Part shown: in pieces, positions 54,096-61,797 of the stretch
Layout of the letters: each line of letters opens with the position of its first letter
Numbering within the stretch: the stretch's first letter is position 1
Assembly: GCF_030297175.1 (NCBI RefSeq)
Contig: NZ_AP028070.1
Span: forward strand, 3,286,001 to 3,350,000
Source: Marinobacter sp. LA51
Lineage (GTDB): Bacteria > Pseudomonadota > Gammaproteobacteria > Pseudomonadales > Oleiphilaceae
Direction: 5' to 3'
DNA: 64,000 bases
The notes under the pieces: model-generated
What the model was told of the DNA's origin: nothing
Seen by the model: the letters and a program-made list of their open reading frames with translations, nothing else
The model's database searches: none
Translations under genes and position numbers: made by a program

Positions 54096-55409
54096 ATGAC
54101 ACAAAACACCGCCCAGAAAACCGAACAAACGGGCCGTGAATCCACACCACACGTGCTAACTCTACCGCTAGAAGCAGCACAGACCGACCGTAACCCCCAC
54201 AACTACGAACGCTGGCTTATCGCCAAACTCATGCGCATGGCCGGATCGCCTCCCATCCGGTTCCAGCTGTGGAACGGCGACGTCATTGACCCCAAGGATC
54301 AGGAGGTCCGTTTTGCCCTCCACCTGAAAGACCCAAAGGCGCTCTATTCCCTGGTCGCCAACCCCAACCTGGCCTTTGGCGATCTGTACAGCGCAGGCAG
54401 GCTGGACGTTGAGGGCGACCTGCCGGATCTGATGGAAACCCTGTATCGATCGGTGCACGCCGCGCGACAGGAATGGCCAAAATGGCTGGACGCACTCTGG
54501 CGCAATCACAACCCGCGCTCCACCGGGATCACTGAAGCCAAGGAAAACATCCACCACCATTACGATCTGGGCAACGAGTTCTACCAGTTGTGGCTGGATC
54601 AGGCCGAAATGCAGTACACCTGTGCCTACTACGAACGCCCCGACCTGACTCTGGAGCAGGCCCAACTGGCCAAGCTGGAACATGTCTGCCGCAAACTCCG
54701 GCTCAAACCGGGCATGACCGTGGTCGAGGCCGGCTGTGGCTGGGGCGGACTAGCCCGTTACATGGCCCGACACTATGGCGTGAAAGTGCACTCCTACAAC
54801 ATCTCCCGGGAACAACTGGTCTATGCCCGGGAGCAGGCCCGCCAGCAAAAGCTGGACCACCTGGTTGAGTACGTGGAGGACGACTACCGAAATATAAAAG
54901 GTCAGTACGATGCCTTCGTATCGATCGGCATGCTCGAACACGTCGGCAAGGAGAATTACCCGGCGCTGTCGGCCCTGATCAAACGCAGCCTTAAGCCAGA
55001 CGGCATTGCCTTGCTCCACAGCATCGGCCGTAACCGGCCCATGCTGATGAATGCCTGGATTGAGAAACGGATTTTCCCCGGGGCCTACCCGCCGAGCATT
55101 GGCGAGTTCATGGAGATCTGTGAACAGGGTGATTTCTCGGTGCTCGACGTGGAGAACCTTCGGCTTCACTACGCCCAAACCCTGAGCCACTGGATGGATC
55201 GGTTCACGGAAAGCCAGGACCAGGTCTCGGAGATGTACGATGAGCACTTTACCCGGGCCTGGCGCATGTATCTGGCCGGCTCCATTGCCGCGTTCCGGGC
55301 CGGCTCACTGCAGCTTTTCCAGGTCGTGTTCACACACGGTGCCAACAACCAGCTGCCACAGAGCCGACACGACCTTTACACAACGCCCGCAGCACCGGAG
55401 CAGGTGTGA
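54096..55409 (+). CDS. Cyclopropane-fatty-acyl-phospholipid synthase family SAM methyltransferase
   Basis: A 437-aa enzyme that adds a methyl or methylene group from SAM to double bonds of membrane phospholipid acyl chains. It has an N-terminal lipid-binding part (about 30-140), then the methyltransferase with HHYDLGNEFYQLWLDQ, the SAM motif VVEAGCGWGGLARYMA and GMLEHVGKENYPALSALIKR. ATG 54096 has GAGAGAGG upstream; the frame stays open to 54015 but those residues lack an RBS. Its stop overlaps the start of a reductase-like flavoprotein gene, so the pair may make a modified fatty acid (for example methyl-branched and then reduced) instead of a plain cyclopropane. That is inference. Confidence 0.88.
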   Translation: MTQNTAQKTEQTGRESTPHVLTLPLEAAQTDRNPHNYERWLIAKLMRMAGSPPIRFQLWNGDVIDPKDQEVRFALHLKDPKALYSLVANPNLAFGDLYSAGRLDVEGDLPDLMETLYRSVHAARQEWPKWLDALWRNHNPRSTGITEAKENIHHHYDLGNEFYQLWLDQAEMQYTCAYYERPDLTLEQAQLAKLEHVCRKLRLKPGMTVVEAGCGWGGLARYMARHYGVKVHSYNISREQLVYAREQARQQKLDHLVEYVEDDYRNIKGQYDAFVSIGMLEHVGKENYPALSALIKRSLKPDGIALLHSIGRNRPMLMNAWIEKRIFPGAYPPSIGEFMEICEQGDFSVLDVENLRLHYAQTLSHWMDRFTESQDQVSEMYDEHFTRAWRMYLAGSIAAFRAGSLQLFQVVFTHGANNQLPQSRHDLYTTPAAPEQV

Positions 55410-56533
55410 TGGACTACTACGACCTGATCATCGTTGGCGCCGGCCCCGCAGGCTCTACCCTCGCCCAAAGCCTGCAGGACAGTGGCAAACGCATACTGTT
55501 GATCGACAAACAGGACTTCCCACGGGACAAGACCTGCGCCGGCTGGGTCACGCCGGCCGTGATGAACACCCTGAAAATCGATCGCGACGACTACAGCCAA
55601 GGCCGAACCCTGCAACCCATCCGACGCTTCCGCATCGGTATGATGGGCCAGCCACCGGTGGAAAACGATCATGGCGACGTGGTCAGCTATGGCATTCGAC
55701 GGTGCGAGTTTGACACCTACCTGCTGGACCGGGTGACCGCACCAAAGATGCTCTCCACCCCCGTGAAAGGCATTAAGCGGGAGGGCGGTAACTGGCAGAT
55801 CAACGGCACCTGGGAAGCACCGCTGATCATCGGTGCCGGTGGCCATTTCTGTCCGGTGGCGCGTTTACTGGGCGAGGGCCCCGGCAGTCATGAAACCATC
55901 GTTGCCGCCAAAGAAGTCGAGTTCGAGATGACGCCGGAGCAGTCGCAGATTTGCCAGGCCCGGGGTGACACCCCGGAGCTCTGGTTTTGCCGCGATCTCA
56001 AGGGCTACGCCTGGGTGTTCCGCAAGGAGAATTTCCTGAATATCGGCCTGGGCCGGGAAGACAATCATAGGCTGACCGAGCACCTGGAAGCCTTTGTGCA
56101 AGACATGAAAGACACCGGCCGCATCCCCTCAGACCTACCTGGCCGGTTCAAAGGCCATGCCTATCTGCTCTATGCCCACGCCGAACGACCACTGGTCGAC
56201 GACGGCATTCTGCTGATTGGCGATTCCGCCGGACTGGCCTACACCCAGAGTGGCGAAGGGATCCGGCCGGCAATTGAATCCGCCCTGATGGCGGCCGATG
56301 TTATCCGCGATGCACAGGATTATTCGGCATCGTCACTGCAGCTCTACGGCGACGCCATCGCCGAACGCTTTGGCACCCGGGCCACCGAACTGGAACAGGG
56401 CTGGCAGGTACCCGACTGGATCAAGACGCCGTTGGCTACCACGCTGATGCGCTCCCATTGGTTCACCCGCAAGGTAGTGACCGAAAAGTGGTTCCTGCAT
56501 CAGCAGGTTCCGCCGCTTGAAGCTGCAGTCTGA
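55409..56533 (+). CDS. Geranylgeranyl-reductase-family FAD-dependent oxidoreductase
   Basis: A 374-aa flavoprotein: N-terminal FAD Rossmann motif DLIIVGAGPAGSTLAQSL, the CAGWVTP stretch typical of the geranylgeranyl reductase group, and a second FAD-contact region GILLIGDSAGLAYTQSGEG (about residues 268-286). The family reduces isolated double bonds in isoprenoids or lipids. ATG 55409 overlaps the cyclopropane synthase family stop (TGATG); an earlier GTG at 55406 is possible. Tight coupling suggests action on the same lipid product, or on quinone or isoprenoid lipids; the substrate is not shown by sequence. Confidence 0.82.
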   Translation: MDYYDLIIVGAGPAGSTLAQSLQDSGKRILLIDKQDFPRDKTCAGWVTPAVMNTLKIDRDDYSQGRTLQPIRRFRIGMMGQPPVENDHGDVVSYGIRRCEFDTYLLDRVTAPKMLSTPVKGIKREGGNWQINGTWEAPLIIGAGGHFCPVARLLGEGPGSHETIVAAKEVEFEMTPEQSQICQARGDTPELWFCRDLKGYAWVFRKENFLNIGLGREDNHRLTEHLEAFVQDMKDTGRIPSDLPGRFKGHAYLLYAHAERPLVDDGILLIGDSAGLAYTQSGEGIRPAIESALMAADVIRDAQDYSASSLQLYGDAIAERFGTRATELEQGWQVPDWIKTPLATTLMRSHWFTRKVVTEKWFLHQQVPPLEAAV

Positions 56534-56561
56534 CATCGCCCGGTTACTTTACCCAGCACAA

Positions 56562-56585
56562 AAAAGGGCGGCCGAGGCCGCCCTT
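56562..56585 (-). terminator. Rho-independent terminator, strongest for dps, shared with the reductase gene
   Basis: The stem AAGGGCGGC / GCCGCCCTT, when read on the minus strand, ends in six T residues, 21 bp past the dps stop. On the plus strand the run of T is only two. Confidence 0.8.
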
Positions 56586-56606
56586 ACTTCGGAAATTCTA
56601 TCCGGC

Positions 56607-57080
56607 TTAGTGACCCAGATAGCTCCGATACATCCACACGGTTTTTTCCTGCTGAGAGATGTAGTCACTCATCAGTGCGGCGGTGCCTTCGTCGTCGGAA
56701 TCACTTGCCAGGCTCAACAGATCACGCTGCTTACCGATCAGTTTGGCAAAGCTTTCGACGATGTTTTCCATCGCCTCACGGCCATCAGAGACGTCCTTCT
56801 TTTCCTGCACCTCGGATTTCTCGATATAGGTGCTGTAGGAATGGGCCGGACGATGACCGAGAGTGAGCACCCGCTCGGCAATTTCGTCGATCTTCAACAG
56901 AAGGTCGTCGTACAGTTCCTCAAACTTCACGTGCAGCTCGAAAAAATTGTCACCCTTGATGTTCCAGTGATAGCCGCGCACGTTCATGTAGAAAATCTGA
57001 TAGTTGGACAGCAGATCGTTCAACGAATCTGCCAATTGCACAGTTTTTTCCGTGTCCAAACCAATAAAGTTCTTACCCAT
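56607..57080 (-). CDS. dps: Dps-family DNA-protecting ferritin-like protein
   Basis: A 157-aa protein forming 12-subunit shells that oxidise and store iron and protect DNA under stress. The inter-subunit ferroxidase ligands are visible in GYHWNIKGDNFFELHVKFEE (His, Asp, Glu), and the helices continue with DEIAERVLTLGHRP. ATG 57080 has AAGGAGA upstream; the frame open to 57164 has no RBS. It is a single gene with its own terminator. The 169-bp upstream region holds no convincing OxyR box. Confidence 0.93.
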   Translation of the reverse strand: MGKNFIGLDTEKTVQLADSLNDLLSNYQIFYMNVRGYHWNIKGDNFFELHVKFEELYDDLLLKIDEIAERVLTLGHRPAHSYSTYIEKSEVQEKKDVSDGREAMENIVESFAKLIGKQRDLLSLASDSDDEGTAALMSDYISQQEKTVWMYRSYLGH

Positions 57081-57249
57081 TGCGTGTCTCCTTGACGTTA
57101 ACTCAATTGAATATGTCCGCCATGCTAGGCCACGACCAGACGGCGCAGAAGTAAAATTCACCAATTCGATTGATAGCTTCCGATTATTGACTCAAGAATC
57201 GCCATAGACACCAACACATACCGTCCAAACCGCCTACAACGACCAACCC

Positions 57250-58704
57250 CTATACACCGGGGCCACAATCGGTACAGCCTTCTGCTGGCTCAGGCCCCTT
57301 ACTGAGGTTGCGGTTCAGTTGTTTCAAGGCCGTACGCAAACCTTCTTCAATGACCGGGTGATAAAACGGCATCTCAAGCATTTCACTGACGGTCATCCGA
57401 TGCTGGGCCGACCAGGCCAGCAAGTGAGCGATATGCTCGGCCGCTGGCCCAAACATCTCGGCGCCCATGAACAACCCGGAGCCGTGCTCGCCGTATACCC
57501 GCAACAGGCCCACATTCTTGCCAATAACCCGGCTGCGGCCCTGATCCTCAAACGACACTTCACCAACGGCAAAGCGGCCCTTGCAGCGCTCGTCCACCTC
57601 ATCAATGGTCAGACCCACGGCCGCAATCTGCGGGTCGGTAAACACCACCGCCAGAGGCGTCCGGCGCAAGCCCGCCAGCACCTCCGGGTAAGCAGCCGCA
57701 TTGTCACCGGCAATGCGGCCTTCGTCGGCCGCCTCATGCAGTAGAGGCAGGGTGTTATTGGCATCGCCGACAATAAAGATGTGGCTGTCGCCGCAGCGAA
57801 GGGTGTAGGGGTCAAACAGCGGCATGCCTTTGTCATCCAGCTCAATTTCAGCATTCAGGATGTCCAGGCCATCAACATTGGGGCGCCGACCGGTCGCGGC
57901 CAGGAGGTAATCGAAGGTCTCGGACACCTCTCCCTGGTCGTCCTCCTGAAAGGTAATCCGGACACCGCTCTCAGTGCGTTCCACCTGCTTTACATCCGCC
58001 TCGGGGTTGAGCGGGAACTCCCGATTGAACGTGTCGAGGGCGCACTGGCGAATGGTCTCATCACGAATCGGCCCCACCGAGCCACCCACACCGAACATTC
58101 GCACCCGCACACCCAGGCGGCTCAAGGCCTGACCCAGTTCCAGGCCGATCACTCCGGGACCAAACACCGCAACGGACTCCGGCAGGTCCTGCCATTCGAA
58201 CAGGTCGTCGTTGACCACGAGGCGGTCTTTCGCTTCCTTTAGAAAACCCGGGATATTGGGGCGGGACCCAGTGGCAATGATGATCCGTTCAGCATGCACC
58301 TCTCGAACGTCGCCATTGGTGCCCTCAATCATCAAGCGCTTCGGACCGGCAAACCGGGCGTGCCCGAACATGCGGTGGTGATCGGGGAATTTATCCACTG
58401 ACTCCACCACCGAGCCAACAAAGCGATCCCGCTCCTGGCGGACCCGCTTCATCACCGCCTTGCCATCAATATTGATGCCACCGGCTGAAATGCCAAACAG
58501 TGGCCCCGTGGCCATGTGATGGGCATTGTCCGCCGCTGCGATCAGTAGCTTACTGGGCATGCAACCGACCCGGGCACAAGTAGTCCCGTACCGGTTCGCC
58601 TCAATCAGTACCACCTTGTCAGTGACTTTGCGGACACGCTGGTAGGCGACCATCCCGGCGGTGCCGACCCCGATAATGGCAACATCCACCTCTCGCTTTT
58701 CCAT
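57250..58704 (-). CDS. Dihydrolipoyl-dehydrogenase-like pyridine nucleotide-disulfide oxidoreductase
   Basis: A 484-aa flavoenzyme. The FAD motif is IIGVGTAGMVA; the redox disulfide is Cys43-Cys48 in TTCARVGCMPSK; the NAD domain has VAVFGPGVIGLELGQAL; and the dimer-interface acid/base pair lies in FYHPVIEEGLRTALK. The active-site loop departs from the classical GGTCLNVGCIPSK, and the protein ends in an extra CTDCGPGV tail with two cysteines, so it is probably not the housekeeping E3 of the 2-oxoacid complexes. No E1/E2 genes are nearby. ATG 58704 has AAGGAGAGG; the frame continues to 58812 without an RBS. Confidence 0.85.
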   Translation of the reverse strand: MEKREVDVAIIGVGTAGMVAYQRVRKVTDKVVLIEANRYGTTCARVGCMPSKLLIAAADNAHHMATGPLFGISAGGINIDGKAVMKRVRQERDRFVGSVVESVDKFPDHHRMFGHARFAGPKRLMIEGTNGDVREVHAERIIIATGSRPNIPGFLKEAKDRLVVNDDLFEWQDLPESVAVFGPGVIGLELGQALSRLGVRVRMFGVGGSVGPIRDETIRQCALDTFNREFPLNPEADVKQVERTESGVRITFQEDDQGEVSETFDYLLAATGRRPNVDGLDILNAEIELDDKGMPLFDPYTLRCGDSHIFIVGDANNTLPLLHEAADEGRIAGDNAAAYPEVLAGLRRTPLAVVFTDPQIAAVGLTIDEVDERCKGRFAVGEVSFEDQGRSRVIGKNVGLLRVYGEHGSGLFMGAEMFGPAAEHIAHLLAWSAQHRMTVSEMLEMPFYHPVIEEGLRTALKQLNRNLSKGPEPAEGCTDCGPGV

Positions 58705-58901
58705 ACAAACCTCTCCTTGCAACCGTCGTGACGTCGGAATGCCGTGCTGGCAGGGCCTTATGTAATCAACAGTATAGGGTATAGGCTGAAAGCAGCAGAT
58801 CGGATCGCCCATGAGCTAGACGGGTATGAGCAAAGGGGAAATTTCCGGAAAATTGGCCTAAGCTGGGGCGCTTGCAACCAACAGGATCGAGGGATTGAGA
58901 C

Positions 58902-59573
58902 GTGTACAATTTTTGGCCTGAATTTTTGACTGTAGCCCTTGTGCATCTTCTGGCGGTGGCCAGCCCGGGCCCGGACTTTGCCATTATGCTCAGGCAGGCG
59001 CTCAGCCAAAGCCGACATCATGCCCTGCTGACCGCGGTGGGTATCGGATTGGGTATCCTGGTGCACGTGGCTTATTCGCTACTGGGTATCGGCCTGATTA
59101 TCCAGCAATCGGTATGGTTGTTCAGCGTCCTGAAAGTGGTCGGCGCCCTGTACCTGACCTGGATCGCGATTCAATGCCTGCGTTCGCGCGCCGGAGGCAT
59201 TCACGTCAACGCTGAACCGGGCACGCCCCAAACGGGCCTGGCGGCGCTGCGACTGGGTTTCTTGACCAATGCCCTTAACCCCAAGGCTACCCTGTTTTTT
59301 GTTTCCCTGTTTTCCGTGGTGATCAGCCCGGACACCCCGGTTGCCCTGCAGGCCGGTTACGGCCTCTATATGGCCTTTGCCACCGCGTTGTGGTTTGCCC
59401 TGGTTGCGGTGTTCTTCACCCTGCCCCGTGTCCGCCGGGGCTTTAACCGGTTTGGCCACTGGCTCGACCGCATGATGGGCGGCGTACTGCTGTTACTGGC
59501 CGGCCAGTTATTGCTGTCTACAGTGAGCGGATCAGAGCCTCCGTCTGGCTCCAGCCCAGGCACGGATCTGTAA
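58902..59573 (+). CDS. LysE/RhtB-family amino-acid exporter
   Basis: A 223-aa inner-membrane exporter with about six helices and the family signature HLLAVASPGPDFAIMLRQAL near the N-terminus, plus FLTNALNPKATLFFVSLFS. It begins with GTG after GAGGG. Its 3' end overlaps the 3' end of the convergent DAHP synthase gene by 56 bp. The exported solute (threonine, homoserine, aromatic or other amino acid) cannot be read from sequence. Confidence 0.88.
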   Translation: MYNFWPEFLTVALVHLLAVASPGPDFAIMLRQALSQSRHHALLTAVGIGLGILVHVAYSLLGIGLIIQQSVWLFSVLKVVGALYLTWIAIQCLRSRAGGIHVNAEPGTPQTGLAALRLGFLTNALNPKATLFFVSLFSVVISPDTPVALQAGYGLYMAFATALWFALVAVFFTLPRVRRGFNRFGHWLDRMMGGVLLLLAGQLLLSTVSGSEPPSGSSPGTDL

Positions 59574-60627
59574 TCGAGCAGCCGAAGATCAGGTCGTCGC
59601 TGTCATCCTGGCGTCCCGGCTCCAGGAAACTCTCCAGCATCAGGCCGCGGATGTGGTCGTTACCCGCCGCACGCTGCGCCATGACCTCTTGGGCGATGTC
59701 GATCTGACGTTCCGCCTGCTTCTGGGCGTTGTCGTGGCTGCAATCCACCATGATCGAGGTGGACAGGTTGACCCCAGCCAGGGCCTGCACCGCGGCGGCG
59801 ATGCTGTCGGCATCGTAATTGGTGATTCCACGCCCGCCACGCAATACCAAATGAGTATCCGGGTTGCCCTGGGTAGTAATCATCACCGGCGCACCGCTGT
59901 CTGAAACGCCCATGTGATGGTGCGGGTGGGCCGCCGACCGCATAGCGTTGGTGGCGACACCGATACTGCCGTCGGTTCCGTTCTTGAAACCCACCGGCAT
60001 CGGCAGTCCGCTCACCAGTTCCCGGTGAATCTGAGACTCGGTGGTGCGGGCGCCAATGGCGCTCCAGCTGATCAGATCGCCCAGGTAATCCATGGCGAAG
60101 GGGCTGAGCGCCTCGGTTGCCAGCGGCAATCCCATCTGTGACAGATTCAATAGCAGCCGGCGGGAACGAACCAGGCCCTCATTCAGGTCACCGGTCCCAG
60201 TGCGCTCGGGATCGTACAACAAGCCCTTCCAGCCCACGGTGGTCCGTGGTTTTTCCAGGTAGGCCCGCATTACGATCAGGAATCGGTCACTGACAGAATC
60301 GGCTAGACGCTTCAGCTTCTCCCCGTACTCCAGCGCCGCTACCTCATCGTGGATGGAGCAAGGTCCCATCACGATCAGGGTGCGGTCATCCTCGCCTCGC
60401 AGAATCTTTCGAACGGCCTCGCGCTGTCCGGCGATCTGTCTCGCCAGGCCGGCCGAAACCGGCAGTTGCTGGCGCAAACCGCCAGCGGTGGGCAGGGCCA
60501 CTTCCTGGCGCTGACCGACTGCCGTATCGGCAGCTGGCTGGCTCAGTGCGTCGGTACTTTTCAACGCTTCAGAACTTGTCAACGCTTCAGAACTTGTCAG
60601 CGTCTCAGAACTCGGTGGCATGTTCAT
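59518..60627 (-). CDS. Class I 3-deoxy-7-phosphoheptulonate (DAHP) synthase
   Basis: A 369-aa enzyme for the first step of aromatic amino acid synthesis, joining phosphoenolpyruvate and erythrose 4-phosphate. Motifs: TLIVMGPCSIHD, MRAYLEKPRTTVGWKGL, GARTTESQIHRELVSGLPMP, GFKNGTDG and STSIMVDCSH. The N-terminus has a low-complexity SSEALT repeat (18-bp units, 60563-60598 perfect). ATG 60627 has GGGAA upstream; ATG 60621 and 60660 are alternatives. It is preceded by an aromatic-rich leader peptide and a terminator hairpin, so attenuation by aromatic amino acid supply is likely. Which isozyme type (aroF, aroG, aroH) cannot be set reliably. Confidence 0.94.
   Translation of the reverse strand: MNMPPSSETLTSSEALTSSEALKSTDALSQPAADTAVGQRQEVALPTAGGLRQQLPVSAGLARQIAGQREAVRKILRGEDDRTLIVMGPCSIHDEVAALEYGEKLKRLADSVSDRFLIVMRAYLEKPRTTVGWKGLLYDPERTGTGDLNEGLVRSRRLLLNLSQMGLPLATEALSPFAMDYLGDLISWSAIGARTTESQIHRELVSGLPMPVGFKNGTDGSIGVATNAMRSAAHPHHHMGVSDSGAPVMITTQGNPDTHLVLRGGRGITNYDADSIAAAVQALAGVNLSTSIMVDCSHDNAQKQAERQIDIAQEVMAQRAAGNDHIRGLMLESFLEPGRQDDSDDLIFGCSITDPCLGWSQTEALIRSL
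60563..60598 (-). repeat. Perfect 18-bp tandem duplication in the DAHP synthase N-terminal coding region
   Basis: AACGCTTCAGAACTTGTC occurs twice without change and is flanked by degenerate copies at 60545-60562 and 60599-60616. It encodes the SSEALT-type repeat ahead of the catalytic barrel. Changes in copy number would stay in frame. Confidence 0.85.
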
Positions 60628-60658
60628 ATCAGTGTTCCCGTTTCCCTGTATCAGAATC

Positions 60659-60695
60659 AAAAAAGCCCCGGCTGGGCTACCAGTCGGGGCTTTTT
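60659..60695 (-). terminator. Attenuator terminator in the DAHP synthase leader
   Basis: On the minus strand AAAAAGCCCCG ... CGGGGCTTTTTT forms a strong stem, extended inside by CTGG/CCAG after one mismatch, and ends in six T residues, 32 nt before the start codon. A preceding perfect 7-bp hairpin GGCAGCC / GGCTGCC (60705-60732) has a 3' arm whose GGCTG could instead pair with CAGCC (60670-60674) inside the terminator, so an alternative antiterminating fold is possible. Confidence 0.82.
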
Positions 60696-60759
60696 GAGTC
60701 CGGTGGCAGCCTGGGTTTTCTGCCGGGCTGCCTTCCTCGTTATTCGGTCGATGAAGATC

Positions 60760-60897
60760 TTATGGGCGGCCCTGGCTCTGGCTAAAATAAAAGCCATATC
60801 CAAACCACCAAGAAAACACAGCAGCGACCGCCGCTATCGATTTTTCACCGAAAGCTTGCAGAACATTCAATTGACAGATCGCGTGTGTGGTCTTCAT
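60760..60897 (-). CDS. Predicted aromatic-rich leader peptide of the DAHP synthase gene
   Basis: A 45-codon frame starting MKTTHAICQLNVLQAFGEKS and containing FSWWFGYGFYF at codons 28-38: eight of eleven residues are Phe, Tyr or Trp. Its stop is 65 nt before the attenuator terminator and 133 nt before the DAHP synthase start. Ribosome stalling at scarce aromatic tRNAs over 60784-60816 would change folding of the downstream hairpins. A weak RBS-like GAAAAG precedes the ATG. TTGCCA (60929-60934) with TATATT (60905-60910, 18-bp spacing) is a possible promoter but would leave almost no 5' leader. I do not recall this peptide as a described leader. Confidence 0.72.
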   Translation of the reverse strand: MKTTHAICQLNVLQAFGEKSIAAVAAVFSWWFGYGFYFSQSQGRP

Positions 60898-60981
60898 GCT
60901 TTTCAATATATACCCCCGGTTTTCAACTTGGCAACCCCGTTGTCCACACTTTTTCAGTAGACGGCAGGGTCGGGAGCAGAC

Positions 60982-61794
60982 ATGACACTCACAGAACCTC
61001 ATTCTTTCCGACGCGGTCCGGTTAATATGCACCGAGTCCTGGCCCTGTTCCTGAGCCTGCTAATACTACCGGCCACGGCCTTTGCCCAGACTGAAGCGCG
61101 AGTCTACGAGTTGCAGAATCGCCCCGCGGACGACGTCGCCCAGCAGATCCGTGAGCTTTACCAGAACGCCCCGGTTACCATTACCGCGCGCGGACAGCAG
61201 GTAGTCGTAAGAGGTGAGCCTGCCTTGCTGGATGAAATCGGCATGCTGATTGACACCATGGATGTGGCACCGGCGCAGCTGCGCATCACTGTCCGCTCCC
61301 GTCAGGATATTGGTGGAAAACGTTCCGGGGCCGCTGTCTCCGGTTCGGAGAAACGGGTCAACGTCACCGTTGAGCGCAAAGTCACCAGTACCAGCAACAG
61401 CCAGCTCCGAACGCTGGTGGTTCAGGATGGCCAGTCGGCCCACATTACCTCTGGTCAGGTTCGAACCCTGCCGTTTGCTGTTCAGGGTGGACGCAACCCG
61501 GCGGCCATCCTCCAACAGGTCGAAACTCGCAGTGGCTTCCTGGTGAGCCCGCAGGTCATTTCGAATCGGGCAATTGAGGTGAGTATTGTGTCGTTCGAGG
61601 AAGATCCAGCTGCCCTGCCCGGCTATGAAACCGAGGCCGTGGTGACCATTCGCCGGGTGGAACCGGGAGAATGGGTGGCTCTGGGCAACACCTCCACCTC
61701 CGCCGACACCGAGCGCTCAGGCATCACTTACAGTGTTAACAGTAGCCGTTCCGACAACCGCAGCTTCGAAGTCAAGGTCGATATCCTGCGCTAA
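60982..61794 (+). CDS. Exported secretin-N-like periplasmic protein
   Basis: A 270-aa protein with a signal peptide (LALFLSLLILPATAFAQ). A short secretin N1-like fold follows: VYELQNRPADDVAQQIRELY, then a VTITARGQQVVVRGEPALLD segment and EIGMLIDTMDVAPAQLRITV, the strand-helix-helix-strand pattern of GspD/PilQ N-domains and NolW. The rest is beta-rich without a secretin pore, so it cannot form a secretin channel by itself. ATG 60982 is preceded by GGGAG; ATG 61027 would give a more standard signal peptide but has no RBS. It is a single gene, function unknown. Confidence 0.72.
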   Translation: MTLTEPHSFRRGPVNMHRVLALFLSLLILPATAFAQTEARVYELQNRPADDVAQQIRELYQNAPVTITARGQQVVVRGEPALLDEIGMLIDTMDVAPAQLRITVRSRQDIGGKRSGAAVSGSEKRVNVTVERKVTSTSNSQLRTLVVQDGQSAHITSGQVRTLPFAVQGGRNPAAILQQVETRSGFLVSPQVISNRAIEVSIVSFEEDPAALPGYETEAVVTIRRVEPGEWVALGNTSTSADTERSGITYSVNSSRSDNRSFEVKVDILR

Positions 61795-61797
61795 TCG

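Noticed and set aside
57080..57249. Possible OxyR box upstream of dps (ATAG-N7-TTAT and on)
   Set aside because: Only the first quarter-site fits the ATAG-N7-CTAT pattern; the remaining parts do not, so no call was made.
58837..58846. Palindrome GGAAATTTCC before the LysE-type gene
   Set aside because: It is short and of simple composition; such sites occur by chance, and no promoter geometry supports it.
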